Source: Sulfitobacter sp. M05 (GTDB lineage: Bacteria > Pseudomonadota > Alphaproteobacteria > Rhodobacterales > Rhodobacteraceae). Taken from it: 64,000 nucleotides of DNA. The notes under the pieces were generated by a model, which saw only the letters and a list, made by a program, of their open reading frames with translations, searched no databases and was not told the DNA's origin. The DNA is taken from contig NZ_JABEDH010000001.1 of NCBI RefSeq assembly GCF_029285175.1, forward strand, positions 1,240,001 to 1,304,000. The letters are read 5' to 3'. Positions 9,661 to 17,874 of this stretch are shown one piece after another. The stretch's first letter is position 1. Each line of letters starts with the position of its first letter. The position numbers and the translations under genes were made by a program.

Positions 9661-9689
9661 GGTCTAAACCCAAGTGCCGACAGGGTCAA
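9661..9689 (-). promoter_or_regulatory. Candidate promoter of the nuo operon
   Basis: On the minus strand a TTGACC box (9689-9684) is followed after 17 bases by TAGACC (9666-9661), 67 bases upstream of the nuoA start. The -35 box is close to consensus and the -10 box poor. The rest of 9595-9910 holds no gene that I can support apart from a terminator-like hairpin at 9831-9865. Confidence 0.35.
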
Positions 9690-9830
9690 CGGGATGGCGA
9701 TGGGAAAACGGGCGCCTAAGGTCGCGGTTTGTCCCCGCTCCGCCGGTGACCATGGCGGGATCGCCTGAAATGCAGTCTGGCGGAAACCAATACGCTGGAA
9801 TCTGACTTTGCGCCCCGACCGGGCTGACAC

Positions 9831-9865
9831 AAAACAGGCACCCCAAATCAATTGGATGCCTGTTT
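9831..9865 (-). terminator. Rho-independent-like terminator after the nitroreductase gene
   Basis: Perfect 9-bp inverted repeat AAACAGGCA (9832-9840) / TGCCTGTTT (9857-9865), with an inner CCAA/TTGG pairing. Read on the minus strand the stem is followed by TTTTG, which suits termination of the nitroreductase transcript before the nuo promoter. Confidence 0.6.
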
Positions 9866-9897
9866 CAGAAGAGCCTAGCAAAGAATGCTAACGTGTT

Positions 9898-9913
9898 TAG
9901 AGTTAGGCCCCTA
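9898..9913 (-). repeat. Imperfect TA-GGG...CCC-TA unit at the nitroreductase stop
   Basis: On the minus strand TAGGGGCCTAACTCTA starts with the TAG stop of the nitroreductase gene. It matches the unit at 35379-35394 (minus strand) at 12 of 16 positions, including both ends. The weakest of the five such sites in the window. Confidence 0.35.
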
Positions 9914-10552
9914 GTCGACCGTTGAGACCAATGTTTCAACCGATTTGCGCACTTTCTTCATCGGCAACAACCAATCAGCGGAAGAATCGCGATAACCCAG
10001 TGGCAAAAGCACAACCGACCGCAGCCCGCGCGCCTTGAGGCCCAAAATCTCGTCAACGGTCGCAGGATCGAACCCTTCCATCGGCGTGCTGTCGACTTCC
10101 TGTTCTGCCGCAGCGACCAATCCGATACCAAGCGCGATATAGGCCTGACGCGCAGCATGTGCATAGTTTACTTCCGCGTCGCGCGGCACATAGGTCTGTT
10201 TCAGCTTGTCGTAATAGGCATTCAGCATCGGCAGATCACCACGCGCCGCGACATTGGCCTCTGTCACCGCGTCAATACGCTCGTCTGTGTAATTGTCCCA
10301 TGCCGCAAATACCAACAAATGCGAGCCATCCGTAATCTGCGCCTGATCCATCGCCGCTTTGCGAATCTCTGCCAATACGTCGGGGTTTGTCACCACGATC
10401 ATCTCAAAAGGTTGTGTGCCGCTTGATGTTGGTGCCATGCGGATCGCTTCGATGATGGCGTCTACCTTCTCCTGAGGGACCGCCTTGGCAGGGTCCATTT
10501 TTTTGGTCGCATAACGCCAGTTCAGGTGATCCATCAGTGTCTTGTTTGTCAT
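9911..10552 (-). CDS. Nitroreductase-family FMN oxidoreductase
   Basis: 213-aa NfsB-like flavoprotein that would reduce nitro compounds or quinones with NAD(P)H; the real substrate is not visible. Visible: the FMN-contacting RYATKKMDP region near the N-terminus, MAPTSSGTQPFEMIVV (about 45-60), and a C-terminal VVLLPLGYRD segment with basic residues after it. An upstream in-frame extension to 10879 crosses the HxlR gene and is not used; ATG at 10552 fits the family. It is divergent from an HxlR regulator, a common pairing for redox or electrophile response. Confidence 0.9.
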   Translation of the reverse strand: MTNKTLMDHLNWRYATKKMDPAKAVPQEKVDAIIEAIRMAPTSSGTQPFEMIVVTNPDVLAEIRKAAMDQAQITDGSHLLVFAAWDNYTDERIDAVTEANVAARGDLPMLNAYYDKLKQTYVPRDAEVNYAHAARQAYIALGIGLVAAAEQEVDSTPMEGFDPATVDEILGLKARGLRSVVLLPLGYRDSSADWLLPMKKVRKSVETLVSTVD

Positions 10553-10596
10553 CAGTCTTGTCCTATTGTCGGCATCGGCTCGATGCAGTATACATT

Positions 10597-10663
10597 TGTA
10601 ACCGACGATATATTGATAACCATCTATTCCCGCAAGAAGGCACAAAGTTGCGCCTCGGTTACA
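10597..10663. promoter_or_regulatory. Inverted repeat in the divergent nitroreductase/HxlR intergenic region
   Basis: TGTAACCGA (10597-10605) is the exact reverse complement of TCGGTTACA (10655-10663), arms 49 bases apart. They flank both start regions of the divergent pair (10552 and 10677). A good candidate for a pair of regulator half-sites, probably for the HxlR protein itself. Confidence 0.45.
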
Positions 10664-10676
10664 TGAAGGGAACCAC

Positions 10677-11057
10677 ATGCCAGACGCCGAACAATGTCCT
10701 GATTGCAAACATATAAACGAAGTTCTCTCACGTGTCGGGGACCGCTGGAGCGTGCTTGTCGTGATTTCACTGTCACAATACGGCACATTGCGTTTCAACG
10801 CGCTGAAACGGCATCTTGGCATTTCACAACGGATGCTCAGCCTGACGCTGCGGGCGCTGGAACGGGACGGATTGGTCAAGCGGACCTATCACCCGACGAT
10901 CCCGCCCAAGGTCGAATACACCCTAACCCCGATGGGTGAGTCGTTTCGTGAACCGGTTCGGGCCTTGGGCGCTTGGGCGCTGGACAATCTGGCTGTCATC
11001 AATGCAGCACGTGCGACATATGACGCAGCAGCCGAAAGTGAAAAACAGGCCGGCTGA
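10677..11057 (+). CDS. HxlR-family winged-helix transcriptional regulator
   Basis: 126 aa. The whole protein is one HxlR domain: CPDC near the N-terminus (Cys7, Cys10), GDRWSVLVV, the helix-turn-helix LRFNALKRHLGISQRMLSLTLRALE split over residues ~41-65, the wing KVEYTLTPMG, and a dimerising C-terminal helix. HxlR proteins often sense aldehydes or oxidants through cysteines, so Cys7/Cys10 may be the sensor (inference). Likely controls the divergent nitroreductase and itself. Confidence 0.9.
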   Translation: MPDAEQCPDCKHINEVLSRVGDRWSVLVVISLSQYGTLRFNALKRHLGISQRMLSLTLRALERDGLVKRTYHPTIPPKVEYTLTPMGESFREPVRALGAWALDNLAVINAARATYDAAAESEKQAG

Positions 11058-11098
11058 TCCGGCGATGGCCGGCTCGAATCACAACCGGCCCTCTTTCC

Positions 11099-11881
11099 TC
11101 AGGACATCCAAGCGGCCTTGCGTTTGTCAAAGAACGCGCCGATCCCCTCGGCGGCCTCTTCCGTCTCCCAACGGGCTGACAAGGCGGCAATCGACATCGC
11201 CACGGCTTCCTCGCTCGCAGCACCGCCCAATTCCAAGGCCAGAGCTTTGGCCGCGGCAACCGCCCCCGGTGCGCAACTAAGATAGGGCACAACTTCAGCC
11301 TCGACTGCGGCATCCAGATCTTGCGCCGGCACCGCTTTTGCCAACAGGCCCAGCTCAACCGCCTCCGCCGCCCCGAACAGCCGCCCCGACATAAAGACAC
11401 GCCGCGCCCGACCCTCGCCCATCCGTGCAATCACATAGGGCCCGATTGTTGCCGGAATAATCCCCAGCCGCGTCTCGGTCAGCCCCATCTTAAGGCTGTC
11501 GACACCGATCGCCACATCACAAACGCTGGCCATGCCGACGCCGCCGCCAAAGGCATTGCCCTGCACCCGCCCGATCAACGGTTTCGGCAATGTGTTCAAT
11601 GCGCCCAGCATCGTGGCCAGCTTGCCTGCTTCCGCCGCCCGTGTTGCACCATCCATGTCGCGCTGATCGCGCATCCAGCCCAGATCACCGCCAGCGCAGA
11701 ATGACTTCCCCGCGCCGGTCAATATCACAACCCGCACCGCATCATCCGCACCCAAATCCACTGCGGCCTGCGTCAGCTCTGCCAACATCAGCGCCGACAT
11801 GGCATTATGTTTGTCTTCCCGCGCCAGCGTCAGCGTTGCGACACCACGCGTGTCGGTCTCAATCCTAATCGTTTCAAACAT
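11099..11881 (-). CDS. liuC: Enoyl-CoA hydratase family, probable methylglutaconyl-CoA hydratase
   Basis: 260-aa crotonase-fold enzyme. In the leucine pathway this step hydrates 3-methylglutaconyl-CoA to HMG-CoA. Visible: oxyanion-hole segments SFCAGGDLGWM (about 60-70) and GNAFGGGVGMASVCDVAIG (about 108-126). The catalytic specificity cannot be read from these motifs; the assignment rests on its position, 3 bases downstream of HMG-CoA lyase in a leucine-degradation cluster. Last gene of the cluster. Confidence 0.85.
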   Translation of the reverse strand: MFETIRIETDTRGVATLTLAREDKHNAMSALMLAELTQAAVDLGADDAVRVVILTGAGKSFCAGGDLGWMRDQRDMDGATRAAEAGKLATMLGALNTLPKPLIGRVQGNAFGGGVGMASVCDVAIGVDSLKMGLTETRLGIIPATIGPYVIARMGEGRARRVFMSGRLFGAAEAVELGLLAKAVPAQDLDAAVEAEVVPYLSCAPGAVAAAKALALELGGAASEEAVAMSIAALSARWETEEAAEGIGAFFDKRKAAWMS

Positions 11882-11884
11882 GCC

Positions 11885-12739
11885 TCAGCCCCGCATTGCC
11901 CGTGCCAAACCAGCAGCCTGTTCCAGAACGTCCTGATCCAAACCGGTTTCATATCCAAGCGCTGTCAAATGCGCGTTCACCGCCTCTGTGGCGACGTTAC
12001 CGCTGGCACCCGGCGCATAGGGGCATCCACCCAAGCCACCGACAGCCGCATCAAACACCCGCACCCCCAATGACAGGGAGGCATCAATATTCGCCATCGC
12101 CCGCCCGTGGGTGTCGTGAAAATGCCCTGCCAGACGCCCCGCAGGCACCACATCACGCACTGCCAGCAACATGCGCGCAACGCTGTCGGGCGTGCCCGCG
12201 CCAATCGTATCGCCCAGCGAAATCTCGTAACACCCCATGGCAAACAACTTGTCCGCCACCGCGGCCACCGCTGCCGGGGTCACCGCCCCGTCATAGGGGC
12301 ATTCCACCACACAAGACACATAGCCCCGCACAGGAATATCGCGATGGCGCGCATCTTCCAAAATCGGCTCAAAACGGGACAGGCTCTCGGCAATGCTGGC
12401 ATTGATGTTCTTTTGAGAAAAACCTTCCGATGCAGACCCGAAAACCGCAACCTCATCAGCGCCTGCCGCCAAAGCATCCTCAAAACCGCGCATGTTCGGG
12501 GTCAATGCAGCATAGCGCACCCCGTCCTTGCGCCGGATCGCGGCCATAACTTCGCCCGAGCCCGCCATCTGCGGCACCCACTTGGGCGATACAAAACTGG
12601 CACATTCAATCCGGCGAAACCCCGCATCGGTCAGCCGATCAACCAGCGCGACCTTATCCGCGACTGAAATCTCACCCGCCTCATTCTGCAAACCATCCCG
12701 TGGCCCGACTTCGAAAATCTCGCATGGTCCCAAAGACAT
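11885..12739 (-). CDS. liuE: Hydroxymethylglutaryl-CoA lyase
   Basis: 284 aa, usual family length. Cleaves HMG-CoA to acetoacetate and acetyl-CoA, the final step of leucine breakdown. TIM-barrel (HMGL-like) start EIFEVGPRDGLQNE, the metal/substrate residues in HFHDTHGRAMAN, and the flexible-loop Cys in GLGGCPYAPGASGN are all visible. The frame is open to 12982, across the GST gene; ATG at 12739 follows a G-rich site and gives the standard N-terminus. An ATG six codons earlier (12757) is possible. Confidence 0.95.
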   Translation of the reverse strand: MSLGPCEIFEVGPRDGLQNEAGEISVADKVALVDRLTDAGFRRIECASFVSPKWVPQMAGSGEVMAAIRRKDGVRYAALTPNMRGFEDALAAGADEVAVFGSASEGFSQKNINASIAESLSRFEPILEDARHRDIPVRGYVSCVVECPYDGAVTPAAVAAVADKLFAMGCYEISLGDTIGAGTPDSVARMLLAVRDVVPAGRLAGHFHDTHGRAMANIDASLSLGVRVFDAAVGGLGGCPYAPGASGNVATEAVNAHLTALGYETGLDQDVLEQAAGLARAMRG

Positions 12740-12788
12740 ACCGCCCCCCAATTTCATCTTGCCTATAAACTCAATTCCAACAGGTGCT

Positions 12789-13454
12789 TCAAACGACCGG
12801 CCAGGGTTCATAGAAATCCTGCGTATAAATGCCATCTCCTTGCGGCAAGGATTGCTGAAATCCTGGCCGTTCGGAAATACGGGCATACCACTCCGCCACA
12901 GCGGGATGCCGGTCCAGCTTGACGAAATACCGCGACATGTAAACCGCCTGCCCCACAGAAATATCCGCCGCCGAAAAACCACTTGTCAGCAAATAGTCGC
13001 GATTCTCCACCGGCGTACTTAACCGCGCCTCAATGGCATCGTAACATTTGCCGATCCGCGCCGCCTCCAGTTTCATCACAATCGGCGAACGCATACTGTC
13101 TTCGCGCAGCGCCACATGCTGCTGGGTTAGCGCCGCCGTGTGCTGGCTCAGGGTTTCAGCAAAATGCACCCAGACCAACCAGGCCATCCGGTCCATGCTG
13201 TCTTTTGAACGCCCCATCCGGTCCGGCGAAAACCGCTCGCACAGATATTGTGTGATTGCACCGGTTTCGAACATCCGCTCCCCGTCGATCTCCAACGCCG
13301 GCACCCGGCCTGCCGGCGACAGGCTTAGGTACTCCGGTTCGCGCAACGACTGATCGAAAGCATGAAACCTGACCTGAAAATCCACTTCCAACTCGTTCAG
13401 CAGCCAAAGCGTGCGCATCGAACGGGTCTGCGGGCAGTGATGCAAGGTGATCAT
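12789..13454 (-). CDS. Glutathione S-transferase family protein
   Basis: 221 aa. Thioredoxin-fold N-terminal domain (LHHCPQTRSMRTLWLL, then GRVPALEIDGERMFETGAITQYL with the cis-Pro and the glutathione-contacting E-T/S), followed by the helical C-terminal domain. Reaction unknown. It is embedded in the leucine operon: its ATG overlaps the liuD stop (ATGA), and liuE starts 49 bases downstream. GST genes occur in such positions, but I know no proven role in leucine breakdown. Confidence 0.85.
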   Translation of the reverse strand: MITLHHCPQTRSMRTLWLLNELEVDFQVRFHAFDQSLREPEYLSLSPAGRVPALEIDGERMFETGAITQYLCERFSPDRMGRSKDSMDRMAWLVWVHFAETLSQHTAALTQQHVALREDSMRSPIVMKLEAARIGKCYDAIEARLSTPVENRDYLLTSGFSAADISVGQAVYMSRYFVKLDRHPAVAEWYARISERPGFQQSLPQGDGIYTQDFYEPWPVV

Positions 13455-15397
13455 GCTGCCGTCTCCGCCTCTGCGTCCAACCGGACCAGTGCAGCACCGG
13501 CTTCCACCTGATCGCCCACAACCGCCAAGACCTCTGCCACCACGCCATCGCGCGCCGCCAGCAAGGAATGCTCCATCTTCATCGCTTCCAGCACAGCCAG
13601 CCTGTCACCTTTGCTGACAACCTGTCCAACCTTGGCATCCACAGCCCGCACCAGCCCCGGCATAGGCGCTTCAATCAGGTTGCCATCCCCCTGCGCCCCA
13701 GATGCGCGGTCCAGCGGATCAACCACATCAAAGGCCATGCCATAGCCATCAAAGACCGTAACCACACCAGCCGCCAGCACCACATCTGCGGCCTGTTGCC
13801 CGCCAAGGGTCCAGCTCTGCCCACGCCGCGCGGCGCGCACCTCGACATCATCCACATTCCAGATCTGCGCATCCGGCCCCAGAACCCGCACTTTCAGGGC
13901 ATGGATTTCCTCGCCGCGCGCCAAAGTCACCGCCCGGCGCAAGGGCCGCCACAGGGTAAATCCGGTTTCCGGCATCCCGTCCAACAAGCCCAAAGCCGCC
14001 ATGCCCGCTAAGGCCACATGCCGCGCCTCGACCGCGGGAACCTGGGTCAAACTGTCGATGTCGCGGGCAATCAGGCCGGTGTCGACATCCCCCTTGCCAA
14101 AACCGACATGCCCCGCAAGCGCCCCCAGAAACGCCAGATTTGTCACCGTCCCCCCCACCTGACAGCCGCTCAGGGCCGCACGCAACTTGGCCAGCGCGAT
14201 ATCCCGCGTCGCCCCATGTACAATCACCTTGGCAATCATCGGATCATAAAACGGGCTGATTGTATCCCCCGCACGCACGCCTGAATCCGCCCGCGTCTGT
14301 GGTGTGAACTGCAAATGCGTCAATGTCCCCGTCGCCGGCAAAAAGCCCGCCGGCACGTCCTCGGCATAAAGCCGCGCCTCAAAGGCATGGCCGTCAATCT
14401 TCAATTCCTCCTGCGCCTTTGGCAAAGCTTCCCCCGCCGCCACGCGCAATTGCCACTCCACCAAATCCACGCCCGTGATGGCCTCGGTCACCGGATGTTC
14501 GACCTGAAGGCGGGTGTTCATCTCCATGAAAAAGAACCCGTCCGACGATAAACCGTCCGATCCATCAACGATGAATTCAACCGTGCCCGCCCCGGCATAA
14601 CCGATCGCCTCGGCAGCCTTAACCGCCGCGTCGCCCATCGCGGCCCGCATTTCCTGCGTCATTCCCGGTGCCGGTGCTTCCTCGATCACCTTCTGGTGAC
14701 GGCGCTGCAAGGAACAGTCGCGTTCAAACAAATGCACCGCCTTGGTGCCATCGCCAAACACCTGCACCTCGATATGGCGCGGCTTAGAGACAAATTTTTC
14801 AACCAGTACATCGGAGTTGCCAAAGGCCGTCTTTGCCTCAGACCTTGCCGATTCCAGCGCCGCCTGAAACGCGCCAGCCTCCTCAACCAGCCGCATCCCC
14901 TTGCCGCCACCACCGGCCACCGCCTTGATCAACACCGGAAAGCCGATCTTGTCTGCTTCCTGCGCCAGCAAAGCGTCATCCTGATCTGCCCCGTGATAGC
15001 CTGGCACAACCGGCACATCCGCCTCGATCATCAAGGCCTTGGCCGCATCTTTCAGACCCATTGCTCGGATGGCAGATGCAGAGGGGCCGATAAATACCAG
15101 ACCGGCCTTTTCCACCGCTTCGACGAAATCGGGGTTCTCGGACAAAAAGCCATACCCCGGATGGATCGCCTGCGCGCCACTGTCCAGCGCCGCCTGAATG
15201 ATCACATCACCACGCAGATAACTCTCTGCCGGGGCTGATCCCCCGATATGGACCGCCATATCGGCCATCGCCACATGTTTGGCCTGCGCATCCGCGTCCG
15301 AATAAACCGCCACACAGCGCACGCCACAGCGACGCGCCGTCTCCATCACCCGACAGGCAATCTCGCCCCGGTTCGCAATCAGGATTGTATCAAACAT
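13451..15397 (-). CDS. liuD: Methylcrotonoyl-CoA carboxylase alpha (biotin) subunit
   Basis: 648 aa: biotin carboxylase N-domain (IANRGEIACRVM), ATP-grasp with the glycine-rich AVAGGGGKGMRLV loop, the carboxylase C-domain (MNTRLQVEHPVTE), a BT linker and a biotinyl domain with EAMKMEH, biotin on Lys607. Carboxylates biotin at ATP cost for transfer to 3-methylcrotonyl-CoA by LiuB. Propionyl- or geranyl-CoA carboxylase subunits look alike; the neighbours decide for methylcrotonyl. Confidence 0.93.
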   Translation of the reverse strand: MFDTILIANRGEIACRVMETARRCGVRCVAVYSDADAQAKHVAMADMAVHIGGSAPAESYLRGDVIIQAALDSGAQAIHPGYGFLSENPDFVEAVEKAGLVFIGPSASAIRAMGLKDAAKALMIEADVPVVPGYHGADQDDALLAQEADKIGFPVLIKAVAGGGGKGMRLVEEAGAFQAALESARSEAKTAFGNSDVLVEKFVSKPRHIEVQVFGDGTKAVHLFERDCSLQRRHQKVIEEAPAPGMTQEMRAAMGDAAVKAAEAIGYAGAGTVEFIVDGSDGLSSDGFFFMEMNTRLQVEHPVTEAITGVDLVEWQLRVAAGEALPKAQEELKIDGHAFEARLYAEDVPAGFLPATGTLTHLQFTPQTRADSGVRAGDTISPFYDPMIAKVIVHGATRDIALAKLRAALSGCQVGGTVTNLAFLGALAGHVGFGKGDVDTGLIARDIDSLTQVPAVEARHVALAGMAALGLLDGMPETGFTLWRPLRRAVTLARGEEIHALKVRVLGPDAQIWNVDDVEVRAARRGQSWTLGGQQAADVVLAAGVVTVFDGYGMAFDVVDPLDRASGAQGDGNLIEAPMPGLVRAVDAKVGQVVSKGDRLAVLEAMKMEHSLLAARDGVVAEVLAVVGDQVEAGAALVRLDAEAETAA

Positions 15398-15450
15398 GAA
15401 TACCCAAACCTCTCATCTTTCATCTTCATCTTGCCCTTAAACACCGGAGG

Positions 15451-15471
15451 TCCGGAGGCAGAGCCTCCGGA
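15451..15471. other. Intercistronic hairpin between liuB and liuD
   Basis: Perfect 9-bp stem TCCGGAGGC / GCCTCCGGA around a 3-base loop, in the 101-base gap between liuB and liuD. No T-run follows on the minus strand, so it may stabilise or attenuate the operon transcript rather than end it. Confidence 0.5.
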
Positions 15472-15498
15472 ATGTCCCACCATCAGCCCAAAGCACCA

Positions 15499-17103
15499 TC
15501 ACATCCGGAACACGCCGAACTTCGTTTCTTCAATCGGCGCATTCAATGATGCAGACAGGCTCAGCGCCAGCACATCACGTGACTTGCGCGGATCAATGAT
15601 CCCGTCATCCCAAAGCCGCGCACTTGCATAAAGCGGATGGCTCTGCTCCTCGAACATATCAATTGTGGGCTGCTTGAACTTGGCCTCTTCCTCGGCGGAC
15701 CAGGTCTCGCCTGACCGCTCGATCGCATCGCGCTTTACCGTGGCCAATACACCCGCCGCCTGCGGCCCGCCCATCACTGAAATCCGGCTGTTCGGCCATG
15801 TCCACAGGAACCGTGGCCGATAGGCCCGCCCGGCCATACCATAGTTGCCGGCACCAAAGGACCCGCCAACCAGCATGGTAATCTTGGGTACATTGGTAGA
15901 GGCTACAGCAGTCACCATCTTGGCCCCATGCCGCGCGATACCTTCATTCTCGTATTTCCGGCCCACCATAAAACCGGTGATATTTTGCAAGAACACCAAG
16001 GGGATATTGCGCTGTGAACACAGTTCGACAAAATGCGCACCCTTTTGCGCGGCTTCGCTGAACAACACCCCATTATTGCCGATAATCCCGACAGGGCATC
16101 CTTTGACATGGGCAAACCCGGTCACCAAGGTCTCGCCAAACCGCGCTTTAAATTCGTCAAAGCGCGAGCCATCCACAAGCCGCGCAATCACTTCGCGGAT
16201 GTCATAGGGTGTGCGCAGATCCGCAGGCACGACCCCCAACAGTTCCGCCGGATCATAGGCCGGTTCTTCCGGGGTCTGCCACTGAACGGTCGCGGGTTTG
16301 GCCCGGTTCAACTGCCCCACCGCACGGCGCGCCAATGCCAGCGCATGGGCGTCATCCTCGGCCAGATAATCCGCAACCCCCGACAGGCGGGTATGCACAT
16401 CGCCGCCGCCCAGATCTTCGGCACTGACAACCTCGCCGGTTGCGGCCTTGACCAAGGGTGGACCAGCAAGAAAAATCGTCCCCTGTTCTTTCACAATGAT
16501 CGTCACATCCGACATCGCAGGCACATACGCCCCGCCTGCGGTACAAGAGCCCATCACAACCGCAATCTGCGGAATGCCCTTGGACGACATACGTGCCTGA
16601 TTATAGAAAATCGCGCCAAAATGGTCGCGGTCGGGGAACACCTCGTCCTGTTGCGGCAGGTTCGCGCCACCGGAATCCACCAGATAGACGCAGGGCAGAT
16701 GATTGGCCTCTGCGATCTCCTGGGCGCGCAGGTGCTTTTTCACAGTCATCGGGAAATAGGTGCCGCCCTTCACAGTGGCGTCGTTACAGACCACCATGAC
16801 CTCCTGCCCCTGCACCTGACCGATGCCGGCAATGACCCCCGCACAGGGCGCGGCATTGTCGTAAAGCCCATGCGCCGCCGTCGCACCAACCTCAAGAAAC
16901 GGGCTGCCCGGATCAAGCAGGTTTGCCACCCTTTCGCGGGGCAACATCTTGCTGCGGCTTTCGTGGCGGGCGCGGGATTTTTCGCCGCCCCCCATCGCCG
17001 CCACCTGCGCGGCCTCGTTCACCAATGACAACGCATCCAGATGCGCGGCCTCATTGGCCTTGAATACTTCGGATGAAGTTAGAGCTTGTGACGTTAGTTT
17101 CAT
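15499..17103 (-). CDS. liuB: Methylcrotonoyl-CoA carboxylase beta (carboxyltransferase) subunit
   Basis: 534 aa, full-length carboxyltransferase of the crotonase superfamily. Transfers carboxyl from biotin to 3-methylcrotonyl-CoA. Visible: [19 protein letters not shown], the first oxyanion region [28 protein letters not shown], and the second one [16 protein letters not shown], then [11 protein letters not shown]. The start ATG at 17103 follows AAGGGG; the frame is open for 22 more codons upstream, without support. Confidence 0.95.
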   Translation of the reverse strand: MKLTSQALTSSEVFKANEAAHLDALSLVNEAAQVAAMGGGEKSRARHESRSKMLPRERVANLLDPGSPFLEVGATAAHGLYDNAAPCAGVIAGIGQVQGQEVMVVCNDATVKGGTYFPMTVKKHLRAQEIAEANHLPCVYLVDSGGANLPQQDEVFPDRDHFGAIFYNQARMSSKGIPQIAVVMGSCTAGGAYVPAMSDVTIIVKEQGTIFLAGPPLVKAATGEVVSAEDLGGGDVHTRLSGVADYLAEDDAHALALARRAVGQLNRAKPATVQWQTPEEPAYDPAELLGVVPADLRTPYDIREVIARLVDGSRFDEFKARFGETLVTGFAHVKGCPVGIIGNNGVLFSEAAQKGAHFVELCSQRNIPLVFLQNITGFMVGRKYENEGIARHGAKMVTAVASTNVPKITMLVGGSFGAGNYGMAGRAYRPRFLWTWPNSRISVMGGPQAAGVLATVKRDAIERSGETWSAEEEAKFKQPTIDMFEEQSHPLYASARLWDDGIIDPRKSRDVLALSLSASLNAPIEETKFGVFRM

Positions 17104-17248
17104 GGAAACCCCTTCATGCGGCAACTGCGAAATTTCGAGCAAACTGTTGCTCGGTAAAATAAAATCCACTTAAGGATTGATCCAAATCATACTGTGATAC
17201 TGCGCCGCAGCATAAATTGGGGCTGTAACTAGAATCGGGAATAGTAAG

Positions 17249-17845
17249 ATGAAACACACCCTCGCCGCCCTCCTGCTTGCCAGTGTCAGTGCAACAAGCG
17301 CCATGGCGCAGTCTCAGGGAGACATTACCGTTGGCTTCGGCTTTGGTTCTGTCATGCCAAAATCCGGCAATGGCACGCTCGCCGGCGGCACCGCCGACAT
17401 CGGCAGCAACCTGCGGCCAACCTTTACCGCTGAATATTTCATCCGGGACAACCTTGGCATCGAATTGCTGGCTGCGACTCCGTTCAAACACGATATCAGC
17501 ATCGCCGGTATCGGACATGCCGGCGTCACCAAGCAGTTGCCGCCCACCTTGTCGCTGAACTACCACTTCCGGACAGACTCGGCGTTCAAGCCCTATATCG
17601 GTGCCGGTGTGAACTACACCACATTCTTCCAAGAAGAGTCTCCCCTTGGCACGCTTGAACTTGACGACAGCTTTGGCTTCTCGGTTCAGGTCGGTGTTGA
17701 TTATGAACTGAACGAAAAAGCGGCTCTTCGTGCAAACCTGCGCTGGATGGACATCGACACCGAAGCAACTTTGAACGGTGCATCCATCGGCACTGCCGAA
17801 ATTGACCCTTATGTGGTCAACTTTGCCTATGTCGTGAAATTCTGA
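17249..17845 (+). CDS. OmpW-family outer membrane beta-barrel protein
   Basis: 198 aa with a signal peptide (cut after SAMA-Q). Alternating hydrophobic strands, a PTLSLNYHF strand, YIGAGVNYTTFF, and a terminal VNFAYVVKF ending in Phe as needed for barrel insertion. OmpW barrels form a narrow hydrophobic channel for small molecules. It lies on the + strand inside an otherwise - strand leucine cluster, 145 bases from the liuB start and tail to tail with the acyl-CoA synthetase. Confidence 0.9.
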   Translation: MKHTLAALLLASVSATSAMAQSQGDITVGFGFGSVMPKSGNGTLAGGTADIGSNLRPTFTAEYFIRDNLGIELLAATPFKHDISIAGIGHAGVTKQLPPTLSLNYHFRTDSAFKPYIGAGVNYTTFFQEESPLGTLELDDSFGFSVQVGVDYELNEKAALRANLRWMDIDTEATLNGASIGTAEIDPYVVNFAYVVKF

Positions 17846-17874
17846 CGACACCCTGACATCTGGCGGAGACTGCA

